From positions 1 through 21,237 of the forward strand of contig CAKUGF010000026.1 of assembly GCA_934654585.1 (NCBI GenBank): DNA of 21,237 nucleotides, in the 5' to 3' direction. This DNA is from an uncultured Collinsella sp. (lineage in GTDB: Bacteria; Actinomycetota; Coriobacteriia; Coriobacteriales; Coriobacteriaceae). The notes under the pieces are model-generated. The model saw only the letters and a program-made list of their open reading frames with translations. It was not told the origin of the DNA and did no database searches. Positions 15,435-21,237 of the stretch are shown here, piece after piece. The translations under genes and the position numbers were made by a program. Each line of letters starts with the position of its first letter. Within the stretch, counting starts at the first letter, position 1.

Positions 15435-16397
15435 TTAAAGGAATTCGCCTACTCGGTGGACTTCGGGTTCTAGGTCTACGTCGAACTGGTCTTTGACGGT
15501 TGCTTGGATGTGGCGGATGAGTTCGTCGACGTCGGCTGCGGTGGCGTGGTCGGCGTTGACGATGAAGCCGCAGTGCTTGTCGCTCACTTGGGCGCCGCCG
15601 ATGGCGTGGCCGCGCAGGCCGGCGTCCATGATGAGCTTGCCGGCAAAGTGGCCCTCGGGGCGCTTGAAAGTGGAGCCGGCGCTCGGCATGTCGAGCGGCT
15701 GCTTATCCTCGCGGCGCTGGCGGTAGTCGTCCATGTCGGCCTTGATCATCGCTGCGTTGCCCGGGGCGAGGTTGAAGGTTGCCGAGAGTACGATATAGCC
15801 GTCGTCGGCAATGCGGCTCTTGCGATAGCCCAGGTTGAGCTCATCGACATCGAACTCGATGATGCTGCCGCTGCCGCGCGTGCCGTCGTCGAGGGCGCGC
15901 GCAGGCTTGTAGACGCGCACGGACTCCAGCACGTCGCCCATGCAGGCACCGTAGGCGCCGGCGTTCATGTAACAGGCGCCGCCGACCGAACCGGGAATGC
16001 CCGAGATGGGCTCCATGCCGGTAAGGCCAGCCTCGGCGGCTGCAGCGGCCACATCCGAGAGCAAGGCGCCGGCTGCTGCCGTGACATGCGTGCCGTCGAC
16101 GGTAATGTTGGAGAGGCCTTCGCCCAGTGCCACGACGACGCCGCGGATGCCCTTGTCGCCGACGAGCAGGTCGGAGCCGTTGCCCACGATGGTGAGCGGC
16201 AGGTCGCAGCGATAGCAGGTGTCGAGCGTGGCGACGAGGCCCTGCTCGGTATCGGGCGTGACAAAGACATCGGCCGGGCCGCCGATCTTAAACGTGGTGT
16301 GATCGCGCATGGGCTCGCTCATGAGCACGTTGTCCTCGCCGGCAACACCGGCGAGCGTGCAGAGCAGGTCCTCGTTAAAAAAGTCGTTCTCGTGCAT
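15435..16397 (-). CDS. murB: UDP-N-acetylenolpyruvoylglucosamine reductase
   Basis: A 320-residue FAD-dependent reductase that makes UDP-MurNAc with NADPH, the second committed step of peptidoglycan precursor synthesis in the cytoplasm. FAD-binding motifs include TTFKIGGPADV, GNGSDLLVGDKG and GIPGSVGGACYMNAGAYG. The catalytic serine is S242 in SAGSTFKRPEG, and the C-terminal glutamate is in LEPEVHRVG. The start at 16397 (MHENDFF) gives the usual short lead before the FAD domain and has a weak GGCGGA site. The in-frame ATG at 16430 lacks a ribosome site but lies about 11 bp after a TATATT box and could be a leaderless start. The frame extending to 16529 runs into a palindrome and is not credible. 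Confidence 0.94.
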   Translation of the reverse strand: MHENDFFNEDLLCTLAGVAGEDNVLMSEPMRDHTTFKIGGPADVFVTPDTEQGLVATLDTCYRCDLPLTIVGNGSDLLVGDKGIRGVVVALGEGLSNITVDGTHVTAAAGALLSDVAAAAAEAGLTGMEPISGIPGSVGGACYMNAGAYGACMGDVLESVRVYKPARALDDGTRGSGSIIEFDVDELNLGYRKSRIADDGYIVLSATFNLAPGNAAMIKADMDDYRQRREDKQPLDMPSAGSTFKRPEGHFAGKLIMDAGLRGHAIGGAQVSDKHCGFIVNADHATAADVDELIRHIQATVKDQFDVDLEPEVHRVGEFL

Positions 16398-16463
16398 ACG
16401 AATATCCGCCTTATGGGTGGTCGTTTTCATCAATCGAATGCAATATACCCCACCCGGATGGAT

Positions 16464-16529
16464 TTGGTGCAAAGTAACCTGACCCCAATGCACCACATGG
16501 TGCAAAAGGGTCAGGTTACTTTGCACCAA
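16464..16529. repeat. 66-bp REP-like intergenic palindrome
   Basis: Outer arms 16464-16485 and 16508-16529 are perfect 22-bp inverted repeats containing AAAGTAACCTGACCC. After a 3/3 internal loop, an inner 7-bp stem TGCACCA/TGGTGCA (16489-16495 with 16498-16504) closes on two bases in the same register. It lies between the divergent murB and lacI-family genes, where no terminator is needed. It resembles extragenic palindromic (REP-type) elements. Confidence 0.8.
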
Positions 16530-16597
16530 TCGCGGCGATAAAACAGCCGTCTACCGGATTGGTAAAGTGTTTATCATCGAGGTAGAGGGGCGGTCGC

Positions 16598-16603
16598 TAT
16601 ACT
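16598..16603 (+). promoter_or_regulatory. Putative -10 of the LacI-family gene
   Basis: TATACT lies 35 bp before the start, with no clear -35. The inverted repeat ATTGGTAAA (16558-16566) / TTTACCAAT (16605-16613) flanks it and could be a regulatory site, though it does not match the AAAACGTTTT operator type. Confidence 0.4.
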
Positions 16604-16637
16604 TTTTACCAATTGCGCGCAAACATGGAGGAGCGAG

Positions 16638-17666
16638 ATGGCCAACAAAGTAACGCTGAAGCAGATCGCCCAGCAGGTGGGACTTTCCCCCTCGTCGGTC
16701 TCGCTGGTGCTCAACAACCGGCCCTGTCGCATCTCGGAAGAAAATCGCAAGCGCATTAAGGAAGTTGCCGCGCAAAACCATTATGTTCCCAACCAAATTG
16801 CGCGCAGCCTGGTCATGCGCGAGTCGCGCACTCTGGGCCTTATCGTTCCCAATATCGAGAGCCGCTTTTTTGCCTCGCTCGCCGGCAGTCTGGAAAAGCG
16901 CTGTCGCGAGGACGGCTATGCGTTGTTCATTACCAGTTCGGGTGGAAATGCCGAGGACGATCTGGAACTGCTGCGCCAGCTGGTGACCCGCGGCGTCGAC
17001 GGCGTGTTTCTAGTCGTGGGCGATGAATTCTCGGACGACCGGGCTCTGCGCGAGGAGGTCGGCCATCTTCCCATTCCGGCCGTGATGGTCGACCGCGCCA
17101 TTGAGGGGCTCGAGTGCGACAAGGTGATGTTCGATCACGAGATGGGCGGCTATATGGCCACGCGTTATCTGATTGAACAGGGCCATCGCCGTATCGCCTG
17201 CCTGGTCAACGCGCGTCGCTCCAACACGGGACGCAAGCGTCTCGCCGGCTACGAGCGCGCCCTGCGCGAGGTGGGCCTGCCCATCGACGCGCGCCTGGAG
17301 TTTGAGAGTGAATATTACATTCCGAGCGCTTATGAGGCCTCGGAGGCGGTGCTGGCGACTGACGCCACCGCTGTGTTCGCAAGTTCCGATAACATCGCGC
17401 TGGGCTTACTTAAGCGCCTGCACGAGATGGGGAAGAGCATTCCGGGCGACATTTCGGTCGTGAGCTACGATAACTCTGCAGCAGACGTGCTGTTTGAGCC
17501 GGCATTGACTGCGATCGAGCAGGATCCCGGCGTGCTTGCCGAACACGCTTTTGGCTGCATGTCCAAGCGTCTTGCCGGAAAGGGCGCCAGACGTGCCGAA
17601 GAGGTCGTTTTGGAGCCTGCGCTCATCGTGAAGGGCAGCGTGCTCGAGCTTACCGAACACAACTAA
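16638..17666 (+). CDS. LacI-family transcriptional regulator
   Basis: A 342-residue regulator. The N-terminal LacI helix-turn-helix and hinge helix cover residues about 3-60 (VTLKQIAQQVGLSPSSVSLVLNN; YVPNQIARSLVMRES). A periplasmic-binding-protein-like effector domain covers about 62-338 (TLGLIVPNIESRFFASLAG; FASSDNIALGLLKRLHEMG; DISVVSYDNS). GGAGGAGCG precedes the ATG. It lies just upstream of the phosphoketolase gene, whose promoter has two perfect LacI-type half-palindromes. It therefore probably controls that gene in response to a sugar or sugar phosphate. The effector cannot be named from the sequence. No good terminator separates it from the next gene; only a weak TTTGCT/AGCAAA hairpin is seen at 17738-17757. 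Confidence 0.92.
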   Translation: MANKVTLKQIAQQVGLSPSSVSLVLNNRPCRISEENRKRIKEVAAQNHYVPNQIARSLVMRESRTLGLIVPNIESRFFASLAGSLEKRCREDGYALFITSSGGNAEDDLELLRQLVTRGVDGVFLVVGDEFSDDRALREEVGHLPIPAVMVDRAIEGLECDKVMFDHEMGGYMATRYLIEQGHRRIACLVNARRSNTGRKRLAGYERALREVGLPIDARLEFESEYYIPSAYEASEAVLATDATAVFASSDNIALGLLKRLHEMGKSIPGDISVVSYDNSAADVLFEPALTAIEQDPGVLAEHAFGCMSKRLAGKGARRAEEVVLEPALIVKGSVLELTEHN

Positions 17667-17764
17667 ACACGTTACCGATTTGTAGATCACGAATATGAAG
17701 GACTTGTGACAAATGATGCCGCAGGTCGATGTCTTGTTTTGCTGATTTAGAAGCAAATTGGAAT

Positions 17765-17801
17765 GCTAAAACGTTTTATCATAGTGATAAAACGTTTTAG
17801 C
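17765..17801. promoter_or_regulatory. Double LacI-type operator before phosphoketolase
   Basis: A perfect inverted repeat of 17-bp arms (GCTAAAACGTTTTATCA and its complement) is separated by TAG. Each arm contains the palindrome TAAAACGTTTTA (17767-17778 and 17788-17799), with centres 21 bp apart, two helical turns. A -10 box TATACT lies at 17805-17810, so the distal copy overlaps the promoter spacer. Confidence 0.85.
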
Positions 17802-17868
17802 AAATATACTGGTCCCACCGAAAGGTTGCCGTATCGGAGGGCGACCGTGCAGCGAAGGGACATGAACA

Positions 17869-20397
17869 ATGGCTAAAACACTGGGAACGCCGTGGCAAAA
17901 ACTGGGACACGAGGTGCCCGCTTCCGAGCTCGAGGGTGTCGATCTGTATTGGCGCGCTTCGAACTACCTGTCCGTCGGCCAGATCTACCTTCGCTCCAAC
18001 CCGCTGATGCGTACCGACTTTGTCGACGAGAAGACCGGTGAGACGCGCGATTTCGGTCGTCCGGACGTCAAGCACCGCCTGGTTGGCCACTGGGGCACTA
18101 CGCCCGGCATCAACTTCCTGTTCGGCCACGTCAACCGCCTCATCGCCGACCACAACCAGAACGCCATCTTCCTGATGGGCCCCGGTCACGGTGGTCCCGC
18201 CGGTACCGCCCAGTCGCTGCTCGACGGCACCTACCGCGAGATTCGCCCCGACATCACCGATGACGAGGCCGGCCTGCAGAAGTTCTTCCGCCAGTTCTCC
18301 TACCCCGGCGGCATTCCGAGCCACTTTGCGCCCGAGACGCCCGGCTCCATCCACGAGGGCGGCGAGCTCGGCTACACGCTCAGCCACGCCTACGGCGCCG
18401 TCATGGACAACCCGAGCCTGCTGGCCGTTGCCGTGGTGGGCGACGGCGAGTCCGAGACCGGCCCGCTTGCCACCTCTTGGCAGTCCAACAAGCTCGTGAA
18501 CCCGGCAACCGACGGTATCGTCCTGCCGATCCTGCACCTCAACGGCTACAAGATCGCCAACCCCACCATCCTCGCCCGCGTGTCCGACGAGGAGCTCACC
18601 AAGTTCTTCGAGGGCATGGGCTATAAGCCGCACTTCTTTGTCGCCGGCTTTGACGACGAGAGCCACGCGAGCATCCACGAGCGTTTCGCCGCCCTGTTTG
18701 AGCAGGTCTTCGACGAGATCTGCGACATCAAGGTCACCGCTCAGGCCCAGGCCGCCGCGGGCGAGACCGTGGTCCGTCCTGCCTACCCCATGATCGTGTT
18801 CCGCACGCCCAAGGGCTGGACCTGCCCCAAGCGGATCGACGGCAAGAAGACCGAGGACTCCTGGCGTGCCCACCAGGTGCCGCTGGCGAGCGCCAAGGAC
18901 ACCCACGAGCACTTCCGCGTGCTGCGCGAGTGGCTGCGTTCCTACAAGCCCGAGGAGCTCTTTACGCCCGAGGGCCAGGTGCGCCCCGAGGTGACGGCCT
19001 TTATGCCGACCGGCGAGTTGCGCATTGGCGCCAACCCCAACGCAAACGGCGGTAAGGTCCGTCGCGAGCTCGAGCTCCCCGATGTCCACACTCACGAGAT
19101 TCCCGTTGCCGAGAAGGGTCACGGCTGGGGCTCCACCGAGGCCGCTCGCGTCTTTGGTGAGTACACTGCCGACGTCCTGGCCAAGAACATGGATGACTTC
19201 CGCATCTTTGGCCCCGACGAGACTGCGTCCAACCGCCTGCAGGCTGCCTACAAGGTGACCAAGAAGCAGTGGGACGCCGGCTTCTACGAGGACGAGGCCA
19301 ACGACGAGCTGCTGGCTGGTTCCGGTAAGGTCGTCGAGCAGCTGTCCGAGCACCAGTGCGAGGGCTTCCTCGAAGCCTACGTGCTCACGGGCCGCTCCGG
19401 CGTGTGGAGCTCCTACGAGAGCTTTGTCCACGTGGTCGACTCCATGGTCAACCAGCACTGCAAGTGGCTCGAGGCCACCAAACGCGAGATTCCGTGGCGA
19501 GCCCCCATCAGTGGCCTCAACATTTTGCTGTCGAGCCACGTCTGGCGCCAGGACCACAACGGCTTCTCTCACCAGGATCCCGGTTTTATCGACCTGCTGC
19601 TCAACAAGGCCAACGACACGCATATCGTAAACGCCTACTACCCGGCCGACGCCAACATGGCCCTTGCCGTGGCCGAGCGCGTCTATCAGTCCACCGACTG
19701 CGTCAACGCCATCTTCTGCGGCAAGCAGCCCGCCCCGACCTTCCAGACGGTCGACGAGTCCAAGGCCGAACTCGCCGAGGGCGTTGCGACCTGGGAGTGG
19801 GCATCGACCGCCGACTCGCTCGCCGAGGCCGACGTTGTGGTCGCTACCTGTGGTGACGTGCCAACGCTCGAGGCTCTGGCGGCAACCGATATGCTGCGCG
19901 AGCTGGGCATCAAGGTTTGGTTCGTCAACGTGGTCGATCTGCTCAAGATCCAGAACGTCTGCGAGAACGACCAGGCGATCAGCGACGAGCGCTGGGCTGA
20001 GCTCTTCGGCTGCGGCGAGAAGCCTGTCCTCTTTGCCTTCCACGCCTATGCCGGCACGATTCGCCGCCTGATCTGGAACCGCCCCGGCCACGACGCCTTC
20101 CGCGTCCACGGCTACGAGGAGAAGGGTTCCACGACCACGCCGTTCGACATGCTGCGCCTGAACAACATGGACCGCTGGGCCCTGGCTGCCGACGTGCTGC
20201 GCATGGTCGATGCCGATAAGTTTGCCGGGCAGATCAACGAGTGGGAGGCCTTCCGCACCGAGGCCTTCGAGTTCGCCTGCGACGAGGGCTACGATCACCC
20301 GGCCTTCACCGACTGGGTCTGGCCCGACGCCGCTGCTGCAACCACAGCCGATGGAGCACTCTCCGCAACGCAGATGACCGCGGGCGACAACGAGTAA
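17869..20397 (+). CDS. xfp: Xylulose-5-phosphate/fructose-6-phosphate phosphoketolase
   Basis: An 842-residue thiamine-diphosphate enzyme that cleaves fructose-6-P or xylulose-5-P with phosphate to acetyl-P plus erythrose-4-P or glyceraldehyde-3-P. Family signatures include [20 protein letters not shown] near the N-terminus, GPGHGGPA (104-111), [26 protein letters not shown] split over 300 to 360 bp further on, and the ThDP motif [14 protein letters not shown] (191-204). In the C-terminal half are [30 protein letters not shown] and YYPADANM. The C-terminus has an Ala/Thr-rich tail of about 20 residues. AAGGGA precedes the ATG. It would provide a bifid-like shunt yielding extra ATP through acetate kinase. 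Control by the adjacent LacI-type protein is likely from the double operator. Confidence 0.96.
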   Translation: MAKTLGTPWQKLGHEVPASELEGVDLYWRASNYLSVGQIYLRSNPLMRTDFVDEKTGETRDFGRPDVKHRLVGHWGTTPGINFLFGHVNRLIADHNQNAIFLMGPGHGGPAGTAQSLLDGTYREIRPDITDDEAGLQKFFRQFSYPGGIPSHFAPETPGSIHEGGELGYTLSHAYGAVMDNPSLLAVAVVGDGESETGPLATSWQSNKLVNPATDGIVLPILHLNGYKIANPTILARVSDEELTKFFEGMGYKPHFFVAGFDDESHASIHERFAALFEQVFDEICDIKVTAQAQAAAGETVVRPAYPMIVFRTPKGWTCPKRIDGKKTEDSWRAHQVPLASAKDTHEHFRVLREWLRSYKPEELFTPEGQVRPEVTAFMPTGELRIGANPNANGGKVRRELELPDVHTHEIPVAEKGHGWGSTEAARVFGEYTADVLAKNMDDFRIFGPDETASNRLQAAYKVTKKQWDAGFYEDEANDELLAGSGKVVEQLSEHQCEGFLEAYVLTGRSGVWSSYESFVHVVDSMVNQHCKWLEATKREIPWRAPISGLNILLSSHVWRQDHNGFSHQDPGFIDLLLNKANDTHIVNAYYPADANMALAVAERVYQSTDCVNAIFCGKQPAPTFQTVDESKAELAEGVATWEWASTADSLAEADVVVATCGDVPTLEALAATDMLRELGIKVWFVNVVDLLKIQNVCENDQAISDERWAELFGCGEKPVLFAFHAYAGTIRRLIWNRPGHDAFRVHGYEEKGSTTTPFDMLRLNNMDRWALAADVLRMVDADKFAGQINEWEAFRTEAFEFACDEGYDHPAFTDWVWPDAAAATTADGALSATQMTAGDNE

Positions 20398-20406
20398 GTA
20401 GGCATC

Positions 20407-20523
20407 CGGGACGGTCTCGCGCTGGGGCCTGCCTCGGGCGGGTTGCCTTGCTCCGGGAAGTGGGTTTCGCGAACTTCCCGGAGCAAGGCAACCCGCCCGA
20501 GGCAGGCCCTCTCGACCGTTTCG
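20407..20523. repeat. Giant hairpin A after xfp, with conserved 11-nt loop
   Basis: A perfect 37-bp stem (20425-20461 with 20473-20509) has the loop GGGTTTCGCGA (20462-20472). An outer stem CGGGACGGTC/GACCGTTTCG (20407-20416 with 20514-20523, two G-U pairs as RNA) extends it. It starts 10 bp after the xfp stop. A T8 run follows only at 20539-20546, so it may contribute to termination but is far larger than an ordinary terminator. Confidence 0.85.
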
Positions 20524-20621
20524 TTTTGCGGGGTCTGATTTTTTTTGATGTAATTGGGACTTTGCTGATGCTGCCTTGTAGACCGCGCATCCTCCTATGG
20601 TCAGCCAAGATTACATCGTCG
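20524..20621. other. Non-coding spacer between the two giant hairpins
   Basis: No credible gene is seen. The stretch holds a T8 run (20539-20546) and a separated inverted repeat GATGTAAT (20547-20554) / ATTACATC (20610-20617), which together with the flanking inverted hairpins gives the segment a roughly symmetric layout. Confidence 0.4.
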
Positions 20622-20696
20622 GGGCCGGGGAGGCACGCTTTGTTTTGAGAAGTTCGCGAAGCCCACTTCTCAAAACAAAGCGTGCCACCCCGGCCC
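20622..20696. repeat. Giant hairpin B, inverted relative to hairpin A
   Basis: Arms 20622-20653 and 20665-20696 pair over 32 positions with one A-A mismatch (20631/20687). The loop at 20654-20664 is TCGCGAAGCCC, whose complement GGGCTTCGCGA differs from the loop of hairpin A at one base. The stem sequence is otherwise unrelated to that of hairpin A. Confidence 0.85.
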
Positions 20697-20769
20697 TCGC
20701 CCGTATTACCCCGCTGAGCGAGCCATAGATGCCATGCACCGACGCACGAAAGCGCTAGCTTGAAATTGG

Positions 20770-20778
20770 TGCTATATT
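20770..20778 (+). promoter_or_regulatory. Putative extended -10 promoter of the last gene
   Basis: TGCTATATT is an extended -10 element (TGN plus TATATT), 38 bp before the start at 20816. There is no matching -35. Confidence 0.45.
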
Positions 20779-20815
20779 CAGCTTGAGTTGTTTAATGCTA
20801 GTTTAGGAGGCTGAT

Positions 20816-21237
20816 ATGGGGCTGTTCAAGAAGAAAAACCCACAGGATGCCTTTGACCCCGGTGTGTTTACCATTACCGATACGATTCTGGACCCGCCGC
20901 GGTTTACGTTTTTGCCGGCTATCTACCAGGATGCCACGCGTCGCAAGTGGGCTGTGCATCAGCGCGGTGCGCAGCCAAAGATCTTTGACTATGCAGACGT
21001 GCTGCAGTGCGAGGTTGCCGAGGCTGGCGATCCGGAGGCCGACGAGACCCCTTCAAAACAGGAATTTGCCCAGCGTATTCTGGCAAATCCTGCCAAGGCG
21101 GCAAAAATAAACGCCGCCAAGCGTAATATGTGTCTTGGTATGGGTGTTGTTGTGGCGGTTCAGACGGGAAAAGACGAGGTTTCCAAATTAGAGATTCCCG
21201 TTATGACCGACGAAGTCAAACGCGATTCAAGCCTATA
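20816..21237 (+). CDS. Unrecognised protein, possibly PH-like (partial, C-terminus off the window)
   Basis: At least 140 residues, from an ATG with an excellent ribosome site (AGGAGG, seven bases upstream), open to the window edge. It starts MGLFKKKNPQDAFDPGVF, with no signal peptide or membrane segment. The segment WAVHQRGAQPKIFDYADVLQCEVAEAGDPEADE resembles the strand pattern of small bacterial PH-like domains, where a phrase like 'IFDYADVLxCEV' leads a beta strand. This includes some DUF4428-associated proteins. That comparison is from memory and weak. A Lys/Ala-rich helix follows (EFAQRILANPAKAAKINAAKRN), then another likely strand (MGVVVAVQTG). Start and coding status are well supported; the function is unknown. 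Confidence 0.8.
   Translation, partial: MGLFKKKNPQDAFDPGVFTITDTILDPPRFTFLPAIYQDATRRKWAVHQRGAQPKIFDYADVLQCEVAEAGDPEADETPSKQEFAQRILANPAKAAKINAAKRNMCLGMGVVVAVQTGKDEVSKLEIPVMTDEVKRDSSL

Noticed and set aside
16398..16529. N-terminal extension of MurB
   Set aside because: Most of it is translation of the intergenic palindrome, and known MurB proteins start close to the FAD-binding domain.
17797..20298. 833-codon minus-strand open frame opposite xfp
   Set aside because: It mirrors the codon bias of the phosphoketolase gene in high G+C DNA; the opposite strand has every family signature.
20407..20523. Hairpin A as an ordinary xfp terminator
   Set aside because: The stem is far longer than needed, no T-run follows directly, and its tip is shared with a second hairpin that ends no gene on plus.

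Overview
The window is about 60% G+C. It carries a GH77 amylomaltase, a glycogen phosphorylase, a phosphoketolase, a single-locus EIICB of the alpha-glucoside PTS type, and Tat-like (RR) exported proteins. This gene set suggests a gut Actinomycetota of the Coriobacteriia, most likely Collinsella or a close relative. The genus is inferred from gene content and style; I had no database match. No rRNA, tRNA, insertion sequence or CRISPR array was found.

Layout. From 1 to 2381 (minus) is one open frame encoding PTS EIIC, then EIIB, then a HAD phosphatase, cut by the left window edge. A GntR/TreR-type regulator is divergent from it (2606-3325). Next comes a four-gene sugar ABC importer (3632-7994): Tat-like lipoprotein binding protein, two permeases and an MsmK/UgpC-type ATPase. 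After its terminator lies an unusual non-coding array (8131-8425). On the minus strand follow glycogen phosphorylase (8526-10793), 4-alpha-glucanotransferase (10922-12427) and UDP-glucose 4-epimerase (12649-13710). A secreted coiled-coil peptidoglycan hydrolase is on plus (13980-15188) and murB on minus (15435-16397). A LacI-type regulator (16638-17666) precedes a phosphoketolase gene (17869-20397), and an unrecognised gene (20816 onward) runs off the right edge.

How the genes fit together. Most of the window reads as an alpha-glucan/maltose module. The ABC importer and the PTS bring in oligosaccharides or disaccharides. GlgP and MalQ process them to glucose-1-phosphate and glucose. GalE links UDP-sugars. 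Phosphoketolase turns fructose-6-P or xylulose-5-P into acetyl-phosphate. Copies of a 12-bp palindrome close to TTGTTTAAACAA lie in the PTS/GntR intergenic region (two), before the binding-protein gene (two) and in the malQ promoter (one). This points to one regulon run by the GntR protein. The phosphoketolase promoter instead carries a perfect double LacI-type operator next to the lacI-family gene.

Most unusual content: (1) eight 15-bp repeats in alternating orientation at an exact 40-bp pitch (8131-8425); (2) two long intergenic hairpins with nearly identical 11-nt loops but unrelated, internally complementary stems (20425-20509 and 20622-20696); (3) the PTS EIICB-HAD fusion; (4) two further large palindromes (15208-15338 and 16464-16529).
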